Translations under genes and position numbers: made by a program | Source: Portunus trituberculatus | Taxonomy: Eukaryota; Arthropoda; Malacostraca; Decapoda; Portunidae | DNA length: 64,000 bases | Assembly: GCF_017591435.1 (NCBI RefSeq) | Contig: NC_059304.1 | Span: 29,671,883-29,735,882, forward strand | Direction: 5' to 3' | In this document: piece by piece, positions 1 through 10,196 of the stretch | Position numbering within the stretch: position 1 is the first letter of the stretch | Layout of the letters: each line of letters begins with the position of its first letter | The notes under the pieces: model-generated | The model's database searches: none | The model's input: only the letters and a program-made list of their open reading frames with translations | Told to the model about the DNA's origin: nothing

Positions 1-8
1 GCCCCCGG

Positions 9-1440
9 TTGCCAGTGGTCAAAAAACTTCTAACGAGGTCACTGCTGACCACAGTGGTGGCCCCTCCAGAAACCAGAGTCGGGAATACCAACGCACTTGT
101 TTCACCTACTTCGGGTTTCTTCGTCACAGACGTCTTATCCGGCCACAAATTTTTGGTGGACACGGGAGCTTTCCGTTCCCTTTTCCCAGCCACAGCAAAA
201 GATAGATACAGCCCGTCCACACATCCATCAAACATCAAGCTCATCGCAGCCAACGGTACCACAATTCCAACCTACGGTACACGAACCATCCCTATCCAAG
301 CAGCCGAATGCAGCTTTTCCTGGGATTTCATCATCGCCGACGTCAAGACACCTCTCCTGGGAGCAGATTTCCTAAGTCATTATGGACTGCTCGTCGACGT
401 CACCAACCGTAAACTGCTGGATGTAGCAACCTTCCACTCAACACCCCTTGGCTGCCACCACTGGCACCCAGAAATCTGCTTGGTGAGGACGGATACACCC
501 TATGACACGCTCAGCCAAGAATTTCCTGAAGTATTTCGACCAGAACTTCGTCAGAAGCCTGGCAACCCAGCAAAACATGGAATTTTCCACTGCATCAAGA
601 CGACAGGTCCTCCCATTCACTCCAGGTTTAGATGCCTCTCTCCTGAGAAGCTTCAAGCAGCAAAGCAAGCTTACGCCGACATGGAACGAATGGGCATATG
701 TCAGAGGTCGTCAAGTCCTTGGGCATCGCCTCTTCACCTCGTCAAGAAAGCCGATGGAACCTGGCGGCCCTGTGGCGACTACAGACACCTCAATCTCGTT
801 ACGGAACCAGATCACTACCCCCTTCCCAACATGGCGGACCTTACTTCCAGTCTACATGGGGCCAAGATTTTCTCCAAGCTCGACCTCCTAAAAGGCTACT
901 TCCAAGTTCCAGTTTCCCCAGAGGACATACCCAAGACTGCAGTCATCACACCTTTCGGGAATTTCACATTCAACTACTCCACCTTTGGACTCCAAAATTC
1001 AGGGGCTACCTTTCAATGCCTAATGGATGGCATCCTCGGTGACCTTCCATTCTGCGCCTGCTACGTGGATGACATCCTGGTCTTCTCCAAGAACACCGAG
1101 GAACACCTCCAGCATCTCCGGAGCGTTCTGCAACGACTCCAGGACAATGGCCTAGTGGTGCGTCAGGACAAATGCTGTTTTGGTGCTGCATCTGTGGAAT
1201 TCCTTGGCCATCAGATATCACCATCTGGAGTCTCCCCTCTCCCGTGCAAGGTGGATGCAGTTTCGAAATTTCCTTCTCCCACCACCATCAAAGGACTCCA
1301 AGAATTCGTAGGTATGGTCAACTACTACCACCGTTTCCTCCCGAAGATTGCCCAAATCATGGAACCGCTCTACAGTTCTCTAGCTGGCAAGCCGAAGAAG
1401 CTGGAATGGGGACCAAAACAGCAGAAAGCCTTGAGGCCAC
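9..1440 (+). CDS. pol: Ty3 pol, protease and reverse transcriptase part
   Basis: This frame encodes the retropepsin-like protease and the reverse transcriptase of the Ty3 polyprotein, which cleaves the polyprotein and copies element RNA into DNA. The protease active site is DTGA at about residue 51, with the second conserved segment LLGADFL near 117. RT motifs follow: LDLLKGYFQVP (about 291-301), FGLQNSGATFQ (about 326-336) and the catalytic YVDD at 352-355. The methionine near base 9 is only the first one in the window; the real polyprotein starts upstream. The frame stays open to 1598, but family similarity leaves it near 1432, where one T appears to be missing from a short T run and pol resumes in another frame. 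Confidence 0.9.
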
Positions 1441-3196
1441 TAAGACCGCCCTCGCTGCAGCTACAACTCTCTCTTTCCTCTGCCCCGGGACTCCTCTCAC
1501 GCTCACCACGGACGCAAGTTCCGTCGCTGTTGGAGCAGTCATCGAGCAGACCATTAAGGGTACGACGCGACCGCTGGGATTCTTCAGTAGGAAACTAAGA
1601 CAAGCAGAAGCAAAATATAGTACTTTCGACCGAGAACTACTTGCTGTATACCTAGCTGTTCGTCACTTCAAACACCTCCTTGAAGGAAGCCCATTCACCA
1701 TCCGTACAGACCACCAGCCACTGGTTCACGCCTTCTCCAAACCGGGTGATGCTTGGTCTAACCGACAACAGCGGCAACTGTCCAGCATCGCCGAGTTCAA
1801 CTGCACCATCGCGTACACCCCCGGAAAGCTGAATCCAGTGGCAGATGCCCTCTCAAGAGTGGAGATAAACTCGGTCCACCTCGGAATTAACTACGATGAG
1901 ATAGCAACTGCCCAAGAGGACGACCCTGAGACTGCAGCCTACCGCACCGCCATAACCGGTCTCCAATGGAAGGACGTCAACTTCGGAGACAGGGGCCGCA
2001 CCATCCTCTGTGATGTCAGCACCGGTCGACCACGCCCTCTCATCCCGAAGCCCTTCCGCCGCCAAATCTTTGACATCATCCATGGGTTGTCGCATCCATC
2101 TGGACGGTCGAGCGCCCATCTGATAAAGGAAAAATTTGTCTGGCATAAAATGAATAAGGATATAAAGCAGTGGGCACGTTGCTGTTTCGCCTGCCAGACC
2201 AGCAAAGTCAGCCGCCACACTGAGTCGGGGACAGGAGAATTCCACCAGCCCAAACGTCGTTTTGGACATCTTCATGTCGATGTGGTTGGTCCCCTTCCAC
2301 CATCAGACGGAGCACAATACCTCTTCACCGCTACAGAACGCTCCACACGATGGCCTGAGGTAATCCCCATGAAAAACGCTACCGCTCAAGACTGCGCAGA
2401 AGCCCTCTTACATGGATGGATCAGCCGCTTTGGCGTTCCAGATGAGATCACTTCCGACCGGGGTCCTGTTTTCATCTCTCACTTGTGGACGTCCTTGGGA
2501 GAATTAATGGGGACAAACATCCATCACACCATGGCATACAACCCAGCAGCCAATGGTATGGTAGAGCAAACCCACCGCACCCTAAAGGCTGCGCTGATGG
2601 CACGATGTACTGGACCAAACTGGAGGGCCCAACTACCCTGGGTCCTCCTTGGGATCCGGACATCGCCCAAGGAGGGACTATGCGTCTCCCCTGCTGAGAT
2701 GGTGTTTGGAGAGCCCCTCGTTGTTCCAGGAGAGTTCTTTCCATCATTCTATACCACTGAAGATGGCAACTACCTCGCCAGACTACGCCAGGCGGTGGGG
2801 AAGTACCGGCCATGCGTCCAGACACACAAGAAGTTGCCCCCACGGCACCTCCCGAAGTCACTCAACGCCTGTAAGTTCGTCTTCGTGAGGAACGATGCTC
2901 ACAAGTCACCCCTCACCCGCCCCTACCTGGGACCCTATGCCGTCCTGGAGCGTAACTCCGAGGCATTTCGTCTCAGCATAGCCGGACGCAGCGACTGGGT
3001 GTCCATCGACCGTTTAAAGCCCGCCTACTTAGAGGAAGAGGAGTCTACGTCGACATCGCCCCTTGTTGATGGCCATACTTCTATGTCAGACCACTCATGT
3101 GCACCTCCTCCTACACCAGTCTCTGCAGATAGACCTCGCCTGGCCTCATCCCGCGAAGGACAGCTCATTCGACAGCCCGAGAAACTTGATCTTTAA
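1430..3196 (+). CDS. pol: Ty3 pol, RNase H and integrase part
   Basis: Continuation of the same pol after a one-base frame break. RNase H shows TTDASSVAVGAVI, the FDRELLAVY segment and IRTDHQPL. Integrase has an HHCC zinc domain (HGLSHPSG, then CCFAC), then the DDE core: HVDVVGPLP, ITSDRGPVF, and NPAANGMVEQTHRTLK with the glutamate. The C-terminus has a GPY/F-like module (GPYAVLERNSEAFRL). The integrase inserts element cDNA into the genome. I see no chromodomain. The sequence before about 1430 in this frame is only an overlap with the RT frame. The stop is at 3194-3196, 32 bp before the LTR. Confidence 0.9.
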   Translation, partial: LEATKTALAAATTLSFLCPGTPLTLTTDASSVAVGAVIEQTIKGTTRPLGFFSRKLRQAEAKYSTFDRELLAVYLAVRHFKHLLEGSPFTIRTDHQPLVHAFSKPGDAWSNRQQRQLSSIAEFNCTIAYTPGKLNPVADALSRVEINSVHLGINYDEIATAQEDDPETAAYRTAITGLQWKDVNFGDRGRTILCDVSTGRPRPLIPKPFRRQIFDIIHGLSHPSGRSSAHLIKEKFVWHKMNKDIKQWARCCFACQTSKVSRHTESGTGEFHQPKRRFGHLHVDVVGPLPPSDGAQYLFTATERSTRWPEVIPMKNATAQDCAEALLHGWISRFGVPDEITSDRGPVFISHLWTSLGELMGTNIHHTMAYNPAANGMVEQTHRTLKAALMARCTGPNWRAQLPWVLLGIRTSPKEGLCVSPAEMVFGEPLVVPGEFFPSFYTTEDGNYLARLRQAVGKYRPCVQTHKKLPPRHLPKSLNACKFVFVRNDAHKSPLTRPYLGPYAVLERNSEAFRLSIAGRSDWVSIDRLKPAYLEEEESTSTSPLVDGHTSMSDHSCAPPPTPVSADRPRLASSREGQLIRQPEKLDL

Positions 3197-3228
3197 CCAG
3201 GCAGGGACTCTCTTGCGGGGGGAGTATT

Positions 3229-3595
3229 TGTAACGTTGCTTGAGTCACCCCTTCAATCAACACAATCTCCGAAGAGAACGGAGCAGATTGACGGTGACTA
3301 AAACAAACTTACAAAGATATTTTAATATTCTTTTTCTATGATTTTGTGATATGGCATTTGATCAAATATGAGTGTAGTATTATGTTTAACATTTATTGTA
3401 CAAGAAGACAAGTGTAATAATTGCCTGTTACTTTAAATACCACCATATGGTTGCATAGGATTTTTAGGTTTCGCATTTATTATCTTATAACTTTGTGTAT
3501 ATGTTCGAGGTGTCAATAAACTGCATCAGCTACTGGAAACAGCTTTCAACTCCTTACATCTCCATCCAAGTCCTGGCTAGACAGTGAACACTACA
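3229..3595 (+). repeat. Ty3 LTR (3' LTR of the first element, 5' LTR of the second)
   Basis: The LTR is 367 bp long, starts TGTAACG and ends in ACA, giving TG...CA ends. A polyadenylation signal AATAAA lies at 3515-3520. A purine tract precedes it, as expected of a 3' LTR. Directly after it, at about 3597-3610, is TTGGTGACCCCGG, the primer-binding-site type seen at the start of arthropod Ty3 internal regions. The same LTR therefore also serves as the 5' LTR of a second internal region. Confidence 0.8.
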
Positions 3596-3674
3596 GTTGG
3601 TGACCCCGGAGTGTTGCCTTGACGTGTGATGGAGCAGTGCAGTGCATTCAGTGACTTATTGCGTGTGCTGCCCT

Positions 3675-3847
3675 TCAACTAAGATGTCGAGGCCTGGTTC
3701 CTGCACCTTGAGGCTGTGTGGTCCGGCATGGACCTCTCCGACCTGCAGTGATACCAGGCGGTTGTCCGGGCGCTCCCCTCAGAGCTTGTCACCCGCCTGC
3801 AGTGTCCTAACCAACCCGCCGGAGGCAGACAGGTATGCCTCCCTTAA
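3675..3847 (+). pseudogene. Ty3 gag capsid remnant
   Basis: Across two frames this stretch reads as a Ty3 capsid start: DVEAWFLHLEAVW, then after an in-frame stop YQAVVRALPSELVTRLQ, then after a frameshift NPPEADRYASL. This is the W-aromatic, ALPxE and NPP pattern of arthropod Ty3 Gag. It is cut at the TTAA at 3844-3847 by the piggyBac-like element. The downstream half resumes near 5030 but is too altered to follow with confidence. Confidence 0.6.
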
Positions 3848-5025
3848 CACGTTACTTGCGGCTGGCACCGCGGCGAACTCTCCCTCACTGCGATTGAAAT
3901 AAATCGTTGTCACGTCAGTGTGGCTCCTGCCGGCAAAGTGAGAGGAGGTGAGTGAAGTCTGGGAGCACACATGAACGCACTGGCAACCTCAAATTGTTTG
4001 CCCACCGGTGGGTCACATCGCATACCGTGAAAAATCTATGATATTACTGCGATGCGACCCACCGGAGGACAAACATTTTTTTTCGATTTTCACAGTATCT
4101 ATACGTATTACAATACACTTTCCATTACTAACAATTTGTTTAAATATCTTTGCCTGTTTTGCAGACTTAGAAAATGCACCCTAAACAATTTTATGGTGGA
4201 CCTAGTTCAACAGAAGAAAGGGAAGATAGCCTTTCCTATCAGAAGCAGAAGGATCAAAGAGAGAATCTCAAAAGAGATGTGTAGGGTGTTATGAAATAAT
4301 ATCCACATATGAAAGAAGTAAAGTAGCATCAAAAAGAGCAAAAAAAGTATCTACTTTCTGCAGCTCGTGTGATGGCAAGCCTTACCTATGTCTGTCATGC
4401 TTTGAAACAAAACATTCAAAGTAAATAATGGAAACATGTAGCAGGTATTTTTTCAATAAATTTCTTTCTTGATTCATTACTTATGTTTATAAGATATGAA
4501 GTTATTGAGGATCACCAATGGTTCCTTTTGCTAAAGTTTGTCCAATTGATATGAAAATTATGAAAAGATCAATAATGAAAATTACTAAAGCTTGTCAAGG
4601 AAAGTCCAATCTGTTTCAATTATTTGTCATAGAAATGTTTTATGTTTTGAAGGGTTTTATTACATTTATTAGAAAAAATATGAAAACAGGATGATTTTTC
4701 ATTTAATAAAGAGAATTTATGCTCTCCTGAAGGAAAAAATGCATTATATTTCATGTATTAGGAAAATAGTATGAAAAAAACTTTTTTCATTTATTTTTTA
4801 TAATTGTAAAAATTAAATAAACTTCATATTACTTATCAATAAGTGTTTACTATGCCCTCCTACGCATACTGTTTATTGCAATTTTATTATATAATCCAAT
4901 TTCTGTTAATAGTAAGATAGAAACGTGATAGCTATGAAAACTGCTGTACAACCCACTGGTGGGTCGCATCGCAACAGTGGCCAAACGCTGGCGACCCACT
5001 GGTGGGTCGTATTGCAAGTAACGTG
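3848..5025. mobile_element. piggyBac-like deletion derivative with TTAA target duplication
   Basis: The element is flanked by TTAA at 3844-3847 and 5026-5029, the target of the piggyBac superfamily. Its ends are perfect 12-bp inverted repeats, CACGTTACTTGC and GCAAGTAACGTG. Inside both ends lies the subterminal motif CCCAC(C/T)GGTGGGTC, a near palindrome found near 4000, 4052, 4953 and 4995. The C-terminal cysteine-rich domain of a piggyBac transposase remains at about 4275-4424; the catalytic core is gone. It sits inside the gag of the second Ty3 element, so it is younger than that element. Confidence 0.88.
4230..4424 (+). pseudogene. piggyBac transposase C-terminal cysteine-rich domain, remnant
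   Basis: From 4275 one frame reads CVGC, then CSSC, then CLSC within about 40 residues, ending ETKHSK and TAA at 4422-4424. Several CxxC pairs at the extreme C-terminus are typical of piggyBac transposases, where they form a zinc-binding domain that recognises the inverted repeats. A stop at 4227-4229 lies just upstream in the same frame, and no DDD catalytic core is found. This is the tail of an autonomous ancestor kept in a deletion derivative. Confidence 0.65.
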
Positions 5026-5179
5026 TTAAGTCAGCCATCATGGGGACCTGTGGTCGGTCCCGCAGGGCTGTTTCGCCACACTGGAGTCAGCTTAGTACAA
5101 CTGCCGCCGTCCCCCACCACGCTCCTTCACTCCCTCAGCGGCGCCCTTAGACAAACACCACAGTGAGGTGGAAGCCCAT

Positions 5180-5400
5180 CCTACATCCTCTTCCTCCTCC
5201 TCCTCCTCCTCATTGTTGTCCTCGTCGTCGTCATCTTCATCGTCGTCATTGTCAGGCAGCGGGCCCTCCAGACCTGACCTGTGCCCTGTCCGTCGGACCT
5301 TCTGTAGTAGTCGTCTGAGGGGTGATAGTGATGCCATCAGTCTTTCTCCGACGTCGCCGTCGTCGTCATCATCATCGTCGTCCAACAGAAACAGCATCCC
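5180..5400. repeat. Low-complexity trinucleotide repeats (CTC/TCG)
   Basis: Runs of CTC, TCC, GTC and CAT trinucleotides (about 5180-5255 and 5345-5385) produce poly-Ser or poly-Asp/Glu reading frames on the two strands. These frames are composition artefacts. The block lies where the gag C-terminus of the second Ty3 element should be. Confidence 0.7.
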
Positions 5401-5772
5401 CAAGCCAGAGCTCCCAACACGGCTGCCCTCACGCCGCGTCGCCGCCAAAGCCACCCTCCTTTGCTGCCAGAAGCTCGGGGTCCAAGCCCCCACCAGCGGC
5501 AAGCACGGCTCCACAGCCCACCGCCACTACTCCCCCCAGGCCTGGTGCAGCCTCTCGTCCCCATCTCGTGCCCCCCGGCACGCCCCCACCCACCGCACAT
5601 GGCCGTGGCACCCTGGACAAGAACGCTGCGGGCGGCAAAGACGGCCGCTGCCCCAAAAGGAAGAACATCAGCCTGACGCACCCCCCTGGCTAGGCCCACC
5701 ACCACGGCTACCGTACCACACAGGCCCCCAGGCAGCCCCCGCACTCACCCCCACTCCCTGGTGAACAGTAAC

Positions 5773-6500
5773 AAGGCCACCTAAACCCCTCGACTGGGGG
5801 CAAGAGCCAGAGCACGCTTTTCAAGCCATCAAGAGCCGGCTCGTCTCCCTGACCCACCTTGCTTACACAGTCCCCCACACTCCCACGGTGCTCTTCACAG
5901 ATGTGTCTGCGGAAGCTGTAGGTGCAGTGCTGCAGCAGAAAGTTGCCGGGGAGCTCAGGCCGGTTGCCTTCTTTAGCAAGTGGCTGGAACCGGCTCAACA
6001 CTCCTACAGCACATTTGACATGGAGCTCTTGGCAGTGTACAAGGCAGTGCATCATTTCCGCCACTTCCTGGAGGGCCATGAGTTTCACGTGCTCACCGAC
6101 CACAAGCCGTTGACTCACACCATGACCCAAACAGGCGATAACTTCACCACCCCTGAGTGTGTAAGCAGCTCACCCTCATCTTTGAGTTAACCACGGACCT
6201 CAGGCACATTCACAGGGAAGAAAACACAGTGGCCGATGCTCTCTCCCGTGGCAACGCTCCTGCCTGCACAGTCGCTGCCCTGTTTAGTTCCCCACCTTTG
6301 GACTATGCAGAGGTAGCGGCAGCGCAAGAGAACGACCCGGGGATGCAGGCGCTGCTAGAGGGGCCCACGTCACTGCAGCTCATTCAGCAACAGCTCCCCA
6401 ACTCTCCAATGCAACTGTGGTGCGGTGTCGTGCGGGTAGGCACGCCCATATGTGCCGTGGCCATACCGCCAGCAGATCTTCCGCCACTACCACTCTCTTA
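5773..6500 (+). pseudogene. Ty3 RNase H and connection domain, second element
   Basis: Recognisable Ty3 RNase H: LDWGQEPEHAFQAIK start, TDVSAEAVGAVLQQ with the first catalytic Asp, FDMELLAVYKAVHHF with Glu, and LTDHKPLTH with Asp. A frameshift near 6160 moves to the frame with REENTVADALSRG, the usual end of RNase H before integrase. The DYAEVAAAQENDP segment that follows is the linker normally found ahead of the integrase zinc domain. Confidence 0.75.
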
Positions 6501-6893
6501 ACCATCCTGGCATCTTGGGAATGCACTGCATCATCAGCAGGTGGGGGGGTGTGGCCAGGGATGAGAAAGGAAATTAAAGAATGGGTCCGCACCTGCCTTC
6601 CTTGCCAGGCTGCCAAGATTCACCGCCACACCCGCACACCACTCCAGGCCATCCCCACGCCCACAGAACGCTTCCACACCGTCCACGTAGATCTGGTTGG
6701 TCCCCTATCACCTTGCTGCAGCCACCGGTACCTCCTTACCTGTGTAGACCAGACCACACGCTGGGGTGCCACGATTCCGATGCCTGACAGCACGACGGAG
6801 TGTACAACCACCCACTTCCTCTCGGGTCAGAGTGGAAGACGTGAAAGGGACCACGACTTCCACTCTGACCAAATTTCATTCATCCCTTCTTAA
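6430..6893 (+). pseudogene. Ty3 integrase remnant, second element
   Basis: The zinc domain is split over two frames: histidines in the stretch near 6480-6515 (FRHYHSLNHPG), then CLPCQ near 6595-6610. The catalytic domain begins VHVDLVGPLSP with the first Asp, continues YLLTCVDQTTRW, and stops being recognisable after about 6820, where a perfect hairpin occurs. The remaining DDE residues are not found. The reading frame ends at 6891-6893. Confidence 0.65.
6825..6870. repeat. Perfect 14-bp inverted repeat (hairpin)
   Basis: GGTCAGAGTGGAAG at 6825-6838 is exactly complementary to CTTCCACTCTGACC at 6857-6870, with an 18-base loop. It falls where the Ty3 integrase similarity ends. A sequence resembling the right arm and its left flank occurs at about 12570-12592. 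A smaller perfect hairpin (8-bp arms, 5-base loop) is at 6903-6923. No known terminal repeat was recognised. Confidence 0.6.
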
Positions 6894-7049
6894 CTCTTAA
6901 ACATACAGCGGGATTCGCTGTATATTGCTATCTGACAACTCTGCAGCTCTAGTAGTCAAAGTAGATGATATGTTTCCTTAGTCAACGTTCGCCTGTGGCT
7001 AGTGTGCTTGAATTTGAATTTTCTTTCACCCCCCCTCACAGCCCCTTTT

Positions 7050-7568
7050 TGAGGATGTGTGAGCTTACCATTCTGCCCTGCCTTAGTGAGGAGGAATAAG
7101 TCAAATCAAGAAATCGCCGCATAGCTATCAGAATTGTTCAACATTGGACCAAAATTTATCGTGAGGAAGAGACGCTTCGCCACCACCTTACAAGCCTGAA
7201 GGGCGTAAGCACAGTGTGAGCCAGAGAACTCTGAACATTATTCAAAGACAGCTTGAGGCTAACCCTCGCATACACAGCAAGAAACTTAAGGCCAGGAATC
7301 CTGCTTTTCTTGGTGGGGTGAGTGAAAGGACTGTGCAGAGATAAGTGAAACACGATTTGGGATACCAGAGTTGTCGTGCAGTTTCAAAACTTGGCCTCAC
7401 ACATGGTTATCGTAACAGTAGGCTTGCATTTGTGTCTCAGCACAAAGATTGGGACTTAGATAAGTGGTGTAGGGTACTTTGGTCAGATGAGGCAAGCTTT
7501 CAGGTTACAGGCAACCAGAGAAACCGTGTGTACTGCAGACCCGGTAGTAACCATTACGATCCACACTA
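7050..7568 (+). pseudogene. Tc1-like transposase, 5' half (split by Tigger)
   Basis: N-terminal and central part of a Tc1/mariner-superfamily transposase. The helix-turn-helix region is broken by stops. From about 7208 one frame reads to 7568 with a stop near 7342, and includes NPRIHSKKLKA and the first catalytic Asp in VLWSDEASFQV. The reading frame stops at TA 7567-7568, where the Tigger element is inserted, and resumes at 10199. Confidence 0.8.
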
Positions 7569-10196
7569 CAGTAAGATTGGTCATCTCGCGGTAAATTGGT
7601 ACTGGACTATCGGCCGTGAGATGAAAAATCGCGAGATGAGCGATATTGAAATACACGTAAATAGCATAATTGGTTCTTAGGTATGGTACATGATCATCCT
7701 ATAACTCAAAATAACCGTCCAAAAACACAAAATATTTTGCTGAAAATTGTTCACATAAACGAGGTTATGCATAATCTGTATGTTAATAAACAATATTAAA
7801 CACTTTTCAACATAATAATAAAGGTTAGAATATTTTTCTACTTACGTTACGAGAGTCTGTGACTGGCTTGAGTGGCCTGGCGTGGTAGTGGTGGGGAGCC
7901 GTGACTACTGGCTACTTGCTCCCTCCTCCACTGTTTGTGCATCACCCCCAGCACTGAGTGCAACCTCAGCTTCAAAGCCATCAAAATCCAGAGCGATGTC
8001 ATCTTCCTGTAAAAGGCCCAGCAGGTCGTCGACATCCTCTTCATTTTCACCTGGTTCAGCTGTTACGTTAGCCAGAGCATTGACAGCCTGTGATTGACTG
8101 AAGTATCCTGTGATCAGTGACTGGTGGCGAGCATTAACAGGAGACATGTAGAGGTCTTTATAAATGTTCATCACTTGATCAAGAGATGGCTGTAATATGC
8201 TGCGTGGATATGGGCGCCTGTCATATTCTTCCAGTTGTTCAGTCAGCCGTGAGAAGGTGGTGAGAATCTCCGTCAGTTGCCCAGTTGTCGGTTTGCCTGG
8301 CTGAACATTTTGCTCCTGCTGTCCATCCTCTTCAGGATCTTCTTGAGCTTCATCTTCCTCAAGCATCTCCTCAATAGTAGCCTCCTCTTGATGGATACCA
8401 ATAATTTCTTGCAAGTCACTGGCCTCCACAGCCGAAAAGCCAGGTGCAGGGATCAGACGTGCAGCTTCTACAGTCTGCGAGAGTGTGGTGGCTTCCTGCT
8501 GGCGCTCACGCACAGCTGTTCCGACCTCACCTAACAAAAACTTCCAAGAGTGTAACACTGTAGCTTTGTTTATTTTCTGCCAGGCCTTCACAATGCAGTC
8601 AACAGCATCCTTAATATTGTAGTTTTTCCAAAACTGGTTCACAGTTAACACTTCTCGGGTCTGAGATGGTGGTGGGTCTAAACTGGTGCTGGCGATCGGT
8701 TCATCGGGCTCATCCTGGTCACGTACACTTAGCTCAACCTGAATCCTCTCTAGTTCTTGCAGCGAGTCAGTCTTGACACGCATGTCATCATAGAGAGACT
8801 GATAATAAAAGAGCTTGACGTTGCAGATGAACTCTTTATCAAGCGGCTGTAAAAGTGATGTTGTATTAGGCGGGAGGAAAATAACTTCTACATTAGGATG
8901 ACGCCCTATTAGGAATTTACCATGCCCCGGAGCATTATCCATACATAGCAGCACCTTGAAATCTAAATTCTTCCTCTTCCAATAACTCTGGGCATCAGGG
9001 ACAAAATGATTGTCAAACCAGTCAGTGCACAGTGCCGACGTGACCCAAGCCTTCTTATTACTGGCCCAATAAACATTAAGCTGGTTCATATTGCAATTCC
9101 TGTATGCTCTAGGCTTGGCAGAGCGATAGATGACTTGGGGCTTCATCAAACAGTCGCCACTTGCATTAGCTGTGAATAAAACAGTAATGCGGTCCTTGGA
9201 ACGCTTCACACCCCTAGCTTGTCTTTCATTCTTGGCGATGAGGGTTGATTTTGGTGCCCGCTTCCACTAAATCCCAGTTTCATCACAGTTAAAAATCTGG
9301 TCACGGCTGTAACCGCCTTCAGTCACAAGACATTGAAAAATCTCTGGGTAAGTTCTGGCTGCTTCCTCATCTGCTGATCTGCTTTCACCATGCTTCAGGG
9401 CATACTTAACTTCATATCTTTTCTTAAATGCTGCTAGCCAGCCTACAGAAGCCACAAAATAGGGTGGAGGGTTAACATTTTTCTTACGGCACACTGAATC
9501 AAAGTACAGCCGTGCTTGTGATCTTATTGCAGGGCCAGAAAGATCAGCCTTCTCTCGATCCCTTCTGATTACCCATTCATTTAGGTAATGTTCCATGATT
9601 GCAAGCAATCTGTTGCGCTGTGAAGTATCAGCCAGTGTGCGTGCTGAGGGAAACCGAGAAAACACCTTCACGGAAGCAGCCAAGTTTTCTTTATTTTTGC
9701 GCACTGATCGTACTGTTGATTCAGGACAGTTAAACTTACGCATTATGTCACATGTTCTTGCACCATTGTTCATCATCTGAACCATTTCTTTCTTTTCCTG
9801 GAGAGTATATTTTCTGAGCTTCACTCCCTTTCGATATTCACGCTTCTCACGTCCACCACGTTTTTCACCAGAGTTTCCACCACGATTTCCCCCAATACCA
9901 CTCACAGAACTCATGCTCCTTGTTATTTCAAGTTATTGTACTGCCACTAGAATGTTTTCACTTTAACAACAAAAGTAAATATGCACCACAACACAACAAA
10001 ATCGCAAAATTGTTGTTGACCCAGCTTCTGCCCTGATGTGACCGACCTAAGCCAACCATTAAACTGGTGCGCCAACCTATGCACATGCGCGAGATGTTCA
10101 TTTACCACCGCTAGATGGCAGAAGGCGGGAAATTTGAAATAGGCGCGAGATGCTAAATTCGCAAGACTATATTACGCGAGATGACCGTTCATACTG
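7569..10196 (-). mobile_element. Tigger (pogo superfamily) DNA transposon, nearly intact
   Basis: This 2,628-bp element has TA target duplications at 7567-7568 and 10197-10198. The terminal inverted repeats begin CAGTAAGATTGGTCATCTCG and, read from the other end, CAGTATGAACGGTCATCTCG. One transposase gene on the minus strand fills most of it (9914 to 7905), damaged only by a single stop codon. The insertion lies inside a Tc1-like transposase. Removing it together with one TA rejoins the Tc1 frame, which confirms the borders. Confidence 0.93.
7905..9914 (-). pseudogene. Tigger transposase with one in-frame stop
   Basis: A frame of 669 codons opens at the ATG ending at 9914 and closes at 7905. 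The N-terminus is basic. A CENP-B/Psq-type helix-turn-helix follows (KYTLQEKKEMVQMMNNG), then a second DNA-binding region with VGWLAAFKKRYEV. The DDE core has the first Asp in FNCDETGI, the second in LLCMDNAPGHGK, and the third in TSLLQPLDKEF. The C-terminus is a long acidic tail. The only break is a TAG at 9267-9269, directly after DETGI. Similar to TIGD-type proteins, but its position between terminal repeats shows it is the element's own transposase, not a domesticated gene. Confidence 0.9.

Larger units (their letters stand above)
1..3595 (+). mobile_element. Ty3/gypsy LTR retrotransposon, 3' part (pol + 3' LTR)
   Basis: The window opens inside the pol gene of a Ty3/gypsy (Metaviridae-type) retrotransposon. 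Protease, reverse transcriptase, RNase H and integrase follow in the usual Ty3 order. After the pol stop comes a G-rich polypurine tract near 3216-3225, then an LTR at 3229-3595. The gag gene and 5' LTR lie outside the window. Apart from one frame break near 1432 the coding part is well preserved, so this is a fairly young copy. No env-like ORF is seen between pol and the LTR. Confidence 0.93.
3596..6893 (+). pseudogene. Second, decayed Ty3 element (gag, RNase H, integrase remnants)
   Basis: This internal region starts with a primer-binding site and a gag remnant. The gag remnant is broken by stops and by the TTAA insertion at 3848-5025. After the insertion come low-complexity proline/serine-rich reading frames, then abruptly RNase H from about 5785, a connection segment and integrase to about 6893. 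Protease and RT are missing, so a deletion lies near 5765-5785. RNase H here differs clearly from that of the element at 1-3595, so it is a separate family. Integrase ends before its glutamate. Confidence 0.75.

Noticed and set aside
5168..5764. Long serine-, proline- or aspartate-rich reading frames on both strands
   Set aside because: They come from CTC/TCG trinucleotide runs and GC bias in decayed Ty3 gag; no domain, and open on several frames at once.
7905..9914. Domesticated TIGD-like host gene
   Set aside because: The ORF lies between intact terminal repeats and TA duplications and interrupts another transposase; it is the transposon's own enzyme.
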